A DNA stretch of 64,000 bases from Acetobacter oeni (GTDB lineage Bacteria > Pseudomonadota > Alphaproteobacteria > Acetobacterales > Acetobacteraceae): the NCBI RefSeq assembly GCF_011516825.1, contig NZ_WOTA01000005.1, forward strand, positions 141,106 through 205,105. The letters run 5' to 3'. A program made the position numbers and the translations under genes. This document shows positions 37,352-46,083 of this stretch, piece after piece. A model generated the notes under the pieces. It made no database searches. It saw only the letters and a program-made list of their open reading frames with translations, and was not told the origin of the DNA. The stretch's first letter is position 1. Each line of letters opens with the position of its first letter.

Positions 37352-37854
37352 GCGGCCTCTCCCTTGCTGTCCTGATCTTGTTGAGCAATGACGTGCTCTA
37401 TAGCCTCGACAATGCCGTTATAGGCCCCGCATCGACAGAGATTGCCGCTCATGAACTCACGGATCTCTTCGCGGGAATGGGCATGGTCCTCTTCCAGCAA
37501 GGCGATGGCCGACATGATCTGTCCCGGTGTGCAGTAACCGCACTGGAATGCATCAGCGTCGATGAAAGCCTGTTGCATCGGGTGCAACTGACCGTCCTGA
37601 TTGATGCCTTCAATGGTTATGACGGCAGCGTCCGGTATCGAGACGGCAAGTACGAGGCAACTTTTGACACGTTTTCCGTCAATGAGCACAGTGCATGCAC
37701 CGCATTGTCCGTGATCGCATCCCTTTTTGGTCCCGGTAAGGTCGAGCCGTTCCCGTAGCAGGTCCAGCAATGTGACGGATGGCGGCAGGTCAGCGGCATA
37801 GTGCTGTCCATTGATCCGGAGACGACAGGGAGCCGTGGGGGATGCGTGGTTCAT
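37348..37854 (-). CDS. Aldehyde oxidoreductase, 2Fe-2S subunit (PaoA-like)
   Basis: This 168-aa ferredoxin-like subunit has both cluster sites: GCDHGQCGACT near residue 45 and QCGYCTPGQ with GNLCRCGAYNG near residues 103-140. Unlike E. coli PaoA it has no Tat signal: the N terminus MNHASPTAPCRLRINGQHYA goes straight into the fold. The complex is therefore probably cytosolic. It is the first gene of the operon and its promoter should lie in the AT-rich region to the right. Confidence 0.92.
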   Translation of the reverse strand: MNHASPTAPCRLRINGQHYAADLPPSVTLLDLLRERLDLTGTKKGCDHGQCGACTVLIDGKRVKSCLVLAVSIPDAAVITIEGINQDGQLHPMQQAFIDADAFQCGYCTPGQIMSAIALLEEDHAHSREEIREFMSGNLCRCGAYNGIVEAIEHVIAQQDQDSKGEAA

Positions 37855-38443
37855 GAGAAATTGCTCCTGCGGATATCAGGTTCTGCAGGTTTAAGGATTT
37901 GAGAAGCCATGAGTTGCGCTTCGCATGCGAAAACGATGAATAAAAGTTTCTTTTCTCTACTGGATGATGTTTAGCTGCCAGCCGTCACCATAATCGGCAA
38001 ACTCCTATGCTCCATGAATGAACGTGTAGGGGATATTTTAGAGTATTTTATATATAGTTTTTGATATTGCTTTCATGAATAATGTAGAAAATGCGTCTGT
38101 AGGTGCCTGAATGAGCGCATCTTGTCATGTTGTGCTCTGCACAAGTCGATACCGAGATGCATTCCACTTGCGTTCTCTTTATGTATTCAAAAAAACATTA
38201 TCTATGTTCAGATGTATTCCTATTCAGTCAAATTGTATGTCTCCGTAGCATAGTCAATATTGCACAGAAAATGTATTGATCATGAATTACAAAAGACGTG
38301 TTCGTGTTTTATTGTAATGCGTTATCTTTCTAAAGAATTCGTAACTTTCGATGAATCTTTGAAACCTCGTTCAAACAGAATGGTTTGTTGTAATGACGGC
38401 CGTATCCGTGACCGTCTTAATATTGGAAACGAGGAATAGAAAA
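37855..38443. other. AT-rich intergenic region with divergent promoters
   Basis: About 590 bp, clearly richer in A and T than the neighbouring genes. No open frame in it has a start signal. It must hold the promoter of the minus-strand oxidoreductase operon and that of the plus-strand repeat protein; no sigma-factor boxes were assigned with confidence. Confidence 0.5.
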
Positions 38444-38722
38444 ATGGCAAATCAAGGTGGTAGTCACGAACAGCATGTCAAGGCTGGCGAACAGAGCCAC
38501 AAGAACACTGGCACGTCGCATGACGAAAAGAATGAAGGTGAGCATGGCTCCGGCACGAGAGGCGGCACTCACGAGCAGCACGTCAAAGCTGGTGAGCAGA
38601 GCCACAAGAATGCAGGCACATCGCATAGCGAGAAAGAGGAAGGCGAGCATGGCTCCGGCACGCGGGGCGGCACGCATGAGCAACATGTCAAAGCAGGCCA
38701 GCAGAGCCACAAAAATAGTTGA
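38444..38722 (+). CDS. KGG-like stress repeat protein
   Basis: This 92-aa hydrophilic protein begins at the ATG at 38444 after GAGGA. After MANQ it consists of two full 35-residue repeats and half of a third, each opening GG(S/T)HEQHVKAGEQSHKN and closing EGEHGSGTR. The first half resembles the KGG/ConS motif of YciG-type general stress proteins, which are small and disordered. There is no membrane segment. It precedes a YciE/DUF892 gene, the classical yciG-yciE pairing, which supports a stress role. Confidence 0.78.
   Translation: MANQGGSHEQHVKAGEQSHKNTGTSHDEKNEGEHGSGTRGGTHEQHVKAGEQSHKNAGTSHSEKEEGEHGSGTRGGTHEQHVKAGQQSHKNS
38456..38719 (+). repeat. In-frame 105-bp tandem repeat (2.5 copies)
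   Basis: Units at 38456-38560, 38561-38665 and a partial unit at 38666-38719 encode the protein repeats. Identity is high at the nucleotide level, including many synonymous sites, so the copies are recent or kept homogeneous. Confidence 0.85.
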
Positions 38723-38851
38723 CTCTGTGTCAGGTACCGGGGACATCGGCAATATTGCTGATGTCCCCGGAAACCGAATGCTTTCCTTAACTTACGAACT
38801 GTCCCATACCAGTTCAGGTAAAGGGCATACGTTCGAAAATGGAGAAAATCC

Positions 38852-39355
38852 ATGGGCTTTTTTTCGAAACCGATAAGGACTCTTGACGATCTGTTTGTGC
38901 ATACCCTTCAGGATATCTATTATGCTGAAAATCAGATCGTGAAGAATTTGCCCACAATGGTGGAAAACGCTGCTGATCCGGAGCTGAAGGCGGCATTTCA
39001 GCATCATCTGACGGAAACGGAAGAGCAGGTCCACAGACTGGAGCGGGTATTCCATATGCACGATCAGCCCGTTAAAGGGGTGACGTGTCAGGCTATGGAT
39101 GGAATCCTTGCCGAGGCAAAAGACATTATTAGTGATTGTGATGATCCTGAAGTTTGTGACGCCGCCATGCTTTCAGCCGCTCAGGCCGTAGAGCATTATG
39201 AAATAACCCGTTATGGCAGCCTTATCGCTTATGCCATACAGCTTGGCCGTCCCGACTGTGCCGCCGTCCTGAAGCAGACGCTTGAGGAGGAAAAATCGGC
39301 TGATCAGAAACTGACACATATCGCCGAGAAGGGTGTAAACCAGCATGCAGCCTAA
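38852..39355 (+). CDS. Ferritin-like DUF892 protein (YciE/YciF type)
   Basis: This 167-aa protein is a four-helix ferritin-like fold with the family pattern TLDDLFVHTLQDIYYAENQI at the N terminus, a central HHLTETEEQVHRLERVF, and the acidic EHYEITRYGSL and EEEKSADQKLTHIAE ligand-type motifs. YciE/YciF proteins are found in stress and osmotic or oxidative response islands; their chemistry is not settled. It follows the repeat protein by 129 bp on the same strand. Confidence 0.88.
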   Translation: MGFFSKPIRTLDDLFVHTLQDIYYAENQIVKNLPTMVENAADPELKAAFQHHLTETEEQVHRLERVFHMHDQPVKGVTCQAMDGILAEAKDIISDCDDPEVCDAAMLSAAQAVEHYEITRYGSLIAYAIQLGRPDCAAVLKQTLEEEKSADQKLTHIAEKGVNQHAA

Positions 39356-39757
39356 TGCTGGAAAGATTTTTCTGATGAGCGAAGTCATCTGGCTTTCTTT
39401 GTCACGGAGAGTGAGGAGAAAAGATTCTGTAACTCTTCGTGTATAAAGCATGGTTAAATGGAAATTGAGTTATTTTTGATTGAAAATATATCGAGCATAG
39501 TTGGCAGAATATAGCTTAAAATCAGACGAGTTTCTGGGCTGCAGTATCGACGTGGCCATCGGCGATTGACGATTATACAGTCAATACAGACCGGCAATAG
39601 AGATCGGCGAACTTCTATCGGTTGTCGGCGGGTATTTTCTTACGCGAAGAAAGAAGACACCCTTCTTGTTAGGCGTGTTCGGTAAGTTGTCGTCGAAAAT
39701 ACTTATAATGGAATGAATTTCCCGTTGTTACCTGAATGACTCCATGAGGAGACCGAG
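39356..39757. other. Intergenic region before the TPP-enzyme operon
   Basis: About 400 bp, AT-rich, without a supported gene. It should contain the terminator of the DUF892 gene and the promoter of the five-gene operon. The operon's first ATG is preceded by GAGGAGA. Confidence 0.5.
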
Positions 39758-41545
39758 ATGAACGTCAGCGAATTCCTATGGAAACGTCTCCAGGAATGGG
39801 GTCTCAAACGTGCTTATGGCTATCCGGGTGACGGTGCCGGAGGCATTGATATTGCTCTGCAACGGGAAGTTGACGCAGGTCGCGTCGAATATATCCAGGT
39901 AAGACATGAAGAGATGGCGGCATTCATGGCAACGGCCCATGCAAAATTTACCGGGCAGGTGGGGCTCTGTTTCGCCACGTCAGGACCTGGTGCGATCCAT
40001 CTTCTGAACGGGCTTTATGATGCCAAACTCGACCATGTTGGCGTCGTGGCGATCATGGGGCAGCAGGCACGAACGGCAATTGGCTCGAATTATCAGCAGG
40101 AAGTCGATTTGCAATCGCTCTGCAAGGATGTGGCTTGCGAATACATCGTGACGGTGACAGAACCGTCACAGATGCGGCATGCCATTGATCGTGCCGTACG
40201 CATTGCCCGCGATAAACGCTCCCCTACGGTCGTCATTGTTCCCAATGATTTGCAGGAGTTATCCTATTCCGAGCCGCCGATGGAGCATGGTTCGACCCAT
40301 ACAGGCATTGGAACGACAATCGGAAGCAAAGTGCCGGAGGACGCAGGTCTCCGTGCGGCAGCTGATATTCTGAATGCTGGAAAGAGGGTCGCCATCCTTG
40401 CGGGAGCAGGTGCTCTTGAGGCAACGGATGAGTTGCTGGAGATCGCAGAAATTCTCGGTGCTGGCATCGCCAAGGCGCTTCTGGGAAAAGCCGCTGTTCC
40501 GGATGAACTGCCTTTCGTCACGGGTTCGATCGGTCTGCTAGGTACAAAACCTTCATGGGATCTCATGAAGGAATGTGACACGTTTCTGATGGTGGGATCA
40601 TCGTTTCCCTATAGTGAATTCCTGCCAAGGCCGGGGCAGGCGCGTGGGGTGCAGATCGACATCAACGGCGCCAACCTTTCTCTGCGTTATCCAATGGAGA
40701 TCAACCTTCAGGGTGATAGCGCCGCAACCCTGCGCGCTCTGATCCCGCTGCTTCAGCGCAACAATGACCGGTCGTGGCGCACGCAGATCGAGAAAGAAGT
40801 TGCCGATTGGTGGAAAGTTCTGGAAGCGCGGGCCATGACCAGTGCTCAGCCCCTCAATCCACAGCGTGTGTTCTGGGAGCTTTCACCACGTTTACCCGAG
40901 AACGCCATCATTACCGCTGACTCCGGCTCGGTCGCCAACTGGTATGCGCGTGATCTCAAAATGCGTCGTGGAATGAAAGCCTCTCTTTCAGGTGGGCTGG
41001 CGTCGCTTGGCGCGGGGACACCCTACGCGATGGCAGGAAAGATGGCTTATCCTGAGCGCACCGTCATTGCCTGCATGGGGGATGGCGCCATGCAGATGAA
41101 CGGTCTGAATGTGATGATCACGATTTCCAAATACTGGAAACAATGGTCCAATCCGAAACTGATTGTTCTTGTTCTCAACAATCAGGATCTCAGTCAGGTA
41201 ACATGGGAAGAGCGTATCCAGCTCGGTAAAGGGAAGACGGAATCCACACAGTCCATTCCGGATTTTCCCTATCACAAATACGCCGAACTACTGGACCTGA
41301 AAGGCATCTGTGTCGATGATCCAGAAAAAGTGGCGGCTGCCTGGGACGAAGCTTTGAGCGCCGACCGTCCGGTTATTCTTGAAGCACGCACGGACCCAAA
41401 CGTGCCACCGCTGCCACCACATATCACCCTGCAGCAGGCAAAGGCGTTCCTCTCCTCCCTGCCGACGGAACCCGAGCGTGCCAGTGTCATCATTGGATCG
41501 GCGAAGGAAATGCTGGCCTCCATCCTGCCTTCGCACAAATCGTGA
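39758..41545 (+). CDS. Thiamine-diphosphate enzyme (pyruvate oxidase / acetolactate synthase superfamily)
   Basis: This 595-aa cytosolic enzyme has the usual three domains: an N-terminal PYR domain with the cofactor-activating Glu (E51 in VRHEEMAAFMATAH), a central domain (from about residue 195), and a C-terminal PP domain with MGDGAMQMNGLN near residue 440 and LNNQDL after it. It resembles the YdaP group of putative pyruvate oxidases, known in Bacillus as a general stress gene, rather than a biosynthetic acetolactate synthase, and no small regulatory subunit is nearby. The stop overlaps the next start by GTGA. Decarboxylation of a 2-oxo acid is likely. Confidence 0.88.
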   Translation: MNVSEFLWKRLQEWGLKRAYGYPGDGAGGIDIALQREVDAGRVEYIQVRHEEMAAFMATAHAKFTGQVGLCFATSGPGAIHLLNGLYDAKLDHVGVVAIMGQQARTAIGSNYQQEVDLQSLCKDVACEYIVTVTEPSQMRHAIDRAVRIARDKRSPTVVIVPNDLQELSYSEPPMEHGSTHTGIGTTIGSKVPEDAGLRAAADILNAGKRVAILAGAGALEATDELLEIAEILGAGIAKALLGKAAVPDELPFVTGSIGLLGTKPSWDLMKECDTFLMVGSSFPYSEFLPRPGQARGVQIDINGANLSLRYPMEINLQGDSAATLRALIPLLQRNNDRSWRTQIEKEVADWWKVLEARAMTSAQPLNPQRVFWELSPRLPENAIITADSGSVANWYARDLKMRRGMKASLSGGLASLGAGTPYAMAGKMAYPERTVIACMGDGAMQMNGLNVMITISKYWKQWSNPKLIVLVLNNQDLSQVTWEERIQLGKGKTESTQSIPDFPYHKYAELLDLKGICVDDPEKVAAAWDEALSADRPVILEARTDPNVPPLPPHITLQQAKAFLSSLPTEPERASVIIGSAKEMLASILPSHKS

Positions 41546-42645
41546 ATTATTCCGATATCTCTGTTGATGGCGTAACAGCGCAGGCTTTTACGCTTCCGAC
41601 TGACAGCCCGGAAGCCGATGGCACTATGGCGTGGTCGGCCACAACGATCATCGCCGTTCATGTCACGGCGGGAGAATGCGTCGGCCTCGGTTATACTTAT
41701 TCCGATGCTTCGGTGGCCCGTCTGATTGAGGGTTCTCTGAAGGAGAAGATCATCGGAAGCGATCCTTTTTCACCCGAAAGACTTTGGGATGAGCTTCAAA
41801 CAGTCGTTCGTAATATGGGACGCGCCGGCATTGCGGCGAATGCGATCTCGGCAGTCGATACGGCGGTATGGGATCTGAAAGCGAAGCTGCTGGACCTGCC
41901 GCTGGCCGTCCTGCTGGGAGCCCGACGCGACCATATCGAGATCTATGGGAGCGGTGGCTTCACCACCTATTCCGATCAGCAGCTTACCGAACAGCTTCAC
42001 GACTGGGTGCAGCGTGACGGATGTCGTGCCGTCAAAATCAAGGTCGGAAGGGAACCGGATCGTGACCGGCATCGTCTTGCAGTGGCGCGTCAGGCAATTG
42101 GTGACGCGGCGCTCTTCATGGATGCAAACGGGGCGCTGAATGTCAAAGAGGCTATCGCATTAGGACGCATGGCCAGGGAGGCTTATGGCGTGTGCTGGTT
42201 TGAGGAACCTGTTTCCTCGGACGATCCCGAAGGGCTTGCGCTAATACGCCCGCATCTTCCGGCGCCGATGGAACTGGCCGCAGGCGAGTACATCTATGAT
42301 GTCGATAATGCACGAAATCTTCTGAGCCTTCGTTCTGTCGATGTGTTGCAGGCTGACGTCACACGATGCGGCGGCATCACCGGACTGCTTCGCGTGGCCG
42401 ACCTGGCGGATATTTTCCACATCCCGTTTTCGGCCCATTGCGCGCCCGCCCTGCATCTTCATGTGCTGTGTGCCATGCGCAACCTGCGCCATCTTGAATG
42501 GTTTCACGATCATGTCCGGATCGAACAGCGACTGTTCGATGGGGCACCGATCCCGAAGAATGGAAGGATCGCTCCGGACTTTACCCGATCCGGTTGTGGC
42601 CTGGCGTTCAGACACGCTGACGCCGCGCCGTTTGCGGTCCGCTAA
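41542..42645 (+). CDS. Enolase-superfamily sugar-acid dehydratase (mandelate racemase subgroup)
   Basis: This 367-aa enzyme starts at a GTG overlapping the TPP-enzyme stop. It has the N-terminal capping domain and a barrel with the K-x-K pair (KIKVG near residue 166), the metal ligands D in MDANGA (about 193), E in FEEPVS (about 221) and E in AAGEYIYD (about 248), and the His of the His-Asp dyad in SAHCAPALHLH (about 298). These mark the mandelate racemase subgroup, mostly dehydratases of aldonic acids. The product would be a 2-keto-3-deoxy acid, which could feed the TPP enzyme; that link is inferred. Confidence 0.87.
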   Translation: MNYSDISVDGVTAQAFTLPTDSPEADGTMAWSATTIIAVHVTAGECVGLGYTYSDASVARLIEGSLKEKIIGSDPFSPERLWDELQTVVRNMGRAGIAANAISAVDTAVWDLKAKLLDLPLAVLLGARRDHIEIYGSGGFTTYSDQQLTEQLHDWVQRDGCRAVKIKVGREPDRDRHRLAVARQAIGDAALFMDANGALNVKEAIALGRMAREAYGVCWFEEPVSSDDPEGLALIRPHLPAPMELAAGEYIYDVDNARNLLSLRSVDVLQADVTRCGGITGLLRVADLADIFHIPFSAHCAPALHLHVLCAMRNLRHLEWFHDHVRIEQRLFDGAPIPKNGRIAPDFTRSGCGLAFRHADAAPFAVR

Positions 42646-42661
42646 AGGGATCTCTGGATAG

Positions 42662-43633
42662 ATGGTCAATACCCGCACTCCTACTGGTGCTCCACGTAAC
42701 GCTCTTGCGTTGCTCGGCTCGCTGACCGGCGCGGCTCTCGTGGGCGCGCTATATTCACGTTCTCAGCCGACAGTAGCCCATTCTCCGACGAAAACTCCGG
42801 TGCCTGATTTCGCTAAAGCCAATCTGGCAGCACGCCGCCTTAACCGGGCAGCAGGAACACTTGCGCTGTCTGTTCTGTTTGACAGCGCGCTGGAGCATTA
42901 TCGGGGACAGTTCAGGAACAGGGCGATGTATACACCACTGGTGACTGCCGCCATGGCACTGGGCGTTAGCGCACATGGCACAATGGACCAGCGTCAGATG
43001 CCCCATGTGGTGCGTGACACGGTCTATGTTCTCACGGCTATTGCCGGTCTGGCCGGCACCGGCTTTCATTTGTTCAATGTGCGCAGAAAAGCTGGCGGCG
43101 TTTCGTGGCAGAACCTGTTTTATGGTGCGCCTGTCGGCGCACCGATGGCGATCGGTCTCTCCGGTCTGCTCGGTTATCTGTCGGAGCGGGTGCGGGAGAC
43201 ACCGTCCGGACAGACCCCCATGGTCTGGGGCCTTCCTGCCGGGCGTGTCGTCGGTATCGCGTCCGGGCTTGGTATGGCCGGGACCACAGGTGAGGCAGGG
43301 CTGCTGCATTTTCGGGGTGGGTTCCACGATCCTTTCATGTATCTGCCGGTCACCATGCCGCCGGTCACAGCGCTGGTTCTGGGGCGGACGGCGCTTGGGC
43401 CAGCAGGCACGGAGCGGCGCGCCACACGCTGGTGGCTGCGTGCCACCGCCATCCTCGGTCTGTCCGGTTCCGCCTTTCACGCCATCGGCGTCGGACGCGA
43501 CATGGGCGGATGGCGCAACTGGGAGCAGAACATTCTCAATGGGCCGCCCATACCCGCCCCACCTGCGTTTACGGGCCTGGCCCTTGCCGGTCTGGCCGCA
43601 CTGAGCCTGCTGGAAAATCATCCGGATGACTGA
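42662..43633 (+). CDS. Internally duplicated membrane protein with matched histidines
   Basis: This 323-aa hydrophobic protein, with about eight helices, is not one I recognise. It is a tandem duplication with a period of exactly 137 residues: EHYRGQF...MYTP (H79) matches LHFRGGF...MYLP (H216), and GFH (H136) matches AFH (H273), each pair 57 residues apart. The module ends also match (SWQNLFYGAPVGAP with NWEQNILNGPPIPAP). Paired intramembrane histidines suggest heme b or metal binding, but this is inference. Its end overlaps the next gene by 8 bp, and the following two genes encode a flavin dehydrogenase and its small subunit, so it may be their membrane anchor. Confidence 0.75.
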   Translation: MVNTRTPTGAPRNALALLGSLTGAALVGALYSRSQPTVAHSPTKTPVPDFAKANLAARRLNRAAGTLALSVLFDSALEHYRGQFRNRAMYTPLVTAAMALGVSAHGTMDQRQMPHVVRDTVYVLTAIAGLAGTGFHLFNVRRKAGGVSWQNLFYGAPVGAPMAIGLSGLLGYLSERVRETPSGQTPMVWGLPAGRVVGIASGLGMAGTTGEAGLLHFRGGFHDPFMYLPVTMPPVTALVLGRTALGPAGTERRATRWWLRATAILGLSGSAFHAIGVGRDMGGWRNWEQNILNGPPIPAPPAFTGLALAGLAALSLLENHPDD

Positions 43634-44273
43634 GCGCAATCGCTATCCCGGTTATGATGTAATGGCAAAGCGGCATTCGCTGTCGTGGAACGATGCAACC
43701 CGTAAGGTCATGGACGCCCGTCTTGGCGTTCCCCGGGAACCACGTTTCCTGCGACAGATGGAATGGGACACGCTTGTGGCGATCTGCGAGCGTATCATTC
43801 CCCAGCCGCAGAACCGTCCTCCCATTCCGCTGGCGGCCTATATCGACCAGAAACTGCAAAATGATGCCCGTAACGGATTTCGTAACGCTGCCCTGCCGCC
43901 TCAGCGCGAAGCATGGAAAAAGGGGCTTGCTGCGTTCGAAGCCGAGGCGTGTCTGCGTTACGAACACTCTTTCCATAACCTGAAGGAAAGACAGCAGGAC
44001 GAACTTCTGCATCGGGCAGAAACGGGCCAGTCGGACGCATCCGTATGGAGTGGTATGGATGCATCACTGTTTTTTTCTGAGCATGTGATGAGTGACATCA
44101 TCGCCGCCTATTATGCTCATCCGACAAGTTGGAATGAGATCGGCTTCGGAGGACCGGCCGGTCCGCGAGGATATGTTCGGATGCAGAATGGCCGGCGCGA
44201 CCCATGGGAACCGGTTGAGGCGGGACCGGGTGACGAGACACGTGTTCGCAGGGAGAACCAGCGTGTCCGATGA
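43626..44273 (+). CDS. Gluconate 2-dehydrogenase subunit 3 family protein
   Basis: This 215-aa protein matches the small subunit family (Gluconate_2-dh3) that accompanies membrane GMC dehydrogenases: EWDTLVAICERIIPQ near residue 47, PIPLAAYIDQKL, and the C-terminal FFSEHVMSDIIAAYYAHPTS with GFGGPAGPRGYV. Classical members carry a Tat signal; none is visible here, as the N terminus MTERNRYPGYDVMAKRHS is polar. It overlaps the membrane-protein gene and the GMC gene, so the three are probably co-translated as one complex. Confidence 0.87.
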   Translation: MTERNRYPGYDVMAKRHSLSWNDATRKVMDARLGVPREPRFLRQMEWDTLVAICERIIPQPQNRPPIPLAAYIDQKLQNDARNGFRNAALPPQREAWKKGLAAFEAEACLRYEHSFHNLKERQQDELLHRAETGQSDASVWSGMDASLFFSEHVMSDIIAAYYAHPTSWNEIGFGGPAGPRGYVRMQNGRRDPWEPVEAGPGDETRVRRENQRVR

Positions 44274-45912
44274 TCCGCTGATCACACCAAGGGCTGCTCG
44301 TGGCCGCGCGCCAGACGTTTTTCATCCCGGCGCCTGGGTGCCGATGAAGGAATATCCGCAGCGTGAGCCGGTGGATTTCGTTGTGATCGGAACAGGAGCG
44401 GGGGGCGGTCCGCTCATCGCGCGGCTTGCGGAATATGGATACTCGGTGATCGGCTTCGATGCTGGTCCCTATTTCCGGCCGCTGGAGGACTTTGCTTCCG
44501 ATGAAGCCAGTCAGAGCCAGCTTTTCTGGACTGACGAAAGGCTCGTTGACGGTGCCAATCCGCTAAAAATGGGTGCGAACAACAGCGGTCGGGCCGTTGG
44601 TGGCTCGACCGTGCATTATGCCATGGTCTCGCTCCGTTTCAGGCCTGAATGGTTCAGATCGCGCACCCTTCTGGGCTATGGCACCGACTGGCCGCTCGAC
44701 TGGCGTGAGATGTGGCGTTATTACGCGCAGGCAGAACATGATCTGTCTATTGCCGGACCGGTTTCCTATCCCTGGGGGCCGAAACGGCCTCGTTATCCCT
44801 ATCGTGCTCACGAAATCAATGGTGCTGCGGAAGTGCTGGCACGGGGCGCTGAGGCCATGGGCTATAAATGGGCAGAAACGCCGCTGGCGACGGTTTCCGC
44901 TCCGCGCGGAGATTCTCCTTCCTGTGTTTATCGTGGCTTTTGTCGTGTTGGCTGCTCGACAAACGCTAAGCAGAGCCAGCTTGTTACCTACATTCCACGA
45001 GCGCTCGCGGCAGGCGCGGAAATCCGTGACCTTGCAATGGTGGGGCGGATCGAGGTCGATGCGGCAGGACGGGCATGCGGCGTTCACTATCACCGCAACG
45101 GAGCATGGCACTTTCAGGCGGCCAGAAATGTCATCGTGGCTGGGTACGCAATTGAAACGCCGCGCCTGCTGCTTAACTCCGCGACTGACCGGTTTCGTGA
45201 CGGGCTTGCCAACAGTTCAGGTCTTGTGGGTCGTTATCTGATGACGCAATCGAATCAGGCCGTTTATGGCGTGATGGATGAAATGGTCCGATGGAACAAA
45301 GGGCCGCCCTCACTGACCATTACCGAGCACTGGAACTATGATGACCGAAAGGACTTCCATGGCGGCTATTGCTGGATGGCGCAGGGGCCGCTGCCGGTCG
45401 AATGGTCCGCTGCCATGTCGGGTTCCCGCAAATTATGGGGTGCACCACTGCGTGAAAAGATGGCGGATTATAATCATCAGGTCGGACTGAAAATGGTTGG
45501 AGAAATGTTGCCGCATCCTGACAACAGGGTCTCTCTTGCCAACGAAAAGGACCGGTATGGCCTGCCCGTCGCACGCGTGACCTATTCCTGGCACGATAAC
45601 GACAAAGCCATGATTCAGCATGCTCTTGGCGAAATGCAACGCAGTCTGGAACTGGTCGGGGCAAAAGACATCTGGCGGCAGGAAAACGATACGAACCATC
45701 TGGCGGGCACTGCACGCATGGGGAACGATCGGAAGAGCAGTGTGGTGAATGCCGATTGTCGGAGCTGGGATATTCCCAATTTATGGATCTGTGATGGATC
45801 CGTGTTCCCAACAACGGGTGGTGTCAATCCATCGCTGACCATCACGGCCATTGCGTTACGGACCGCAGACCGGATTCAGATGCTGCAACAGACAGGGCAA
45901 TTGAACTTCTGA
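44263..45912 (+). CDS. GMC-family flavin dehydrogenase
   Basis: This 549-aa FAD enzyme belongs to the glucose-methanol-choline family, near the gluconate dehydrogenase large subunits. I chose the GTG at 44263, preceded by GGGAGA and overlapping the previous gene by 11 bp. The FAD motif GTGAGGGP lies near residues 43-50, GGSTVHYAMVSLRF near residue 110, and the catalytic pair is seen as NHLAGTARMG and GGVNPSLTI near the C terminus. The third usual partner, a triheme cytochrome c, is absent from the operon. The substrate is probably a sugar acid or polyol. Confidence 0.9.
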   Translation: MSDDPLITPRAARGRAPDVFHPGAWVPMKEYPQREPVDFVVIGTGAGGGPLIARLAEYGYSVIGFDAGPYFRPLEDFASDEASQSQLFWTDERLVDGANPLKMGANNSGRAVGGSTVHYAMVSLRFRPEWFRSRTLLGYGTDWPLDWREMWRYYAQAEHDLSIAGPVSYPWGPKRPRYPYRAHEINGAAEVLARGAEAMGYKWAETPLATVSAPRGDSPSCVYRGFCRVGCSTNAKQSQLVTYIPRALAAGAEIRDLAMVGRIEVDAAGRACGVHYHRNGAWHFQAARNVIVAGYAIETPRLLLNSATDRFRDGLANSSGLVGRYLMTQSNQAVYGVMDEMVRWNKGPPSLTITEHWNYDDRKDFHGGYCWMAQGPLPVEWSAAMSGSRKLWGAPLREKMADYNHQVGLKMVGEMLPHPDNRVSLANEKDRYGLPVARVTYSWHDNDKAMIQHALGEMQRSLELVGAKDIWRQENDTNHLAGTARMGNDRKSSVVNADCRSWDIPNLWICDGSVFPTTGGVNPSLTITAIALRTADRIQMLQQTGQLNF

Positions 45913-46083
45913 TCTTTGCGATGGGGGCGGGAAGAAGAGTTCTCTACTGATATTTTGCGTGCCAATTATGTAATAATGAGTGTTTTAATATTATTAAACA
46001 GGCAAGAAAGACATAACGCAACTCCCGAAGGTAAGGCGCTTTATGGTGGTGAGCATGGCACATACTGATTGAAAGGACAGACT

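Noticed and set aside
38456..38719. Repeat array as CRISPR
   Set aside because: The repeats are 105 bp, directly adjacent without spacers and keep a reading frame, so they are protein repeats.
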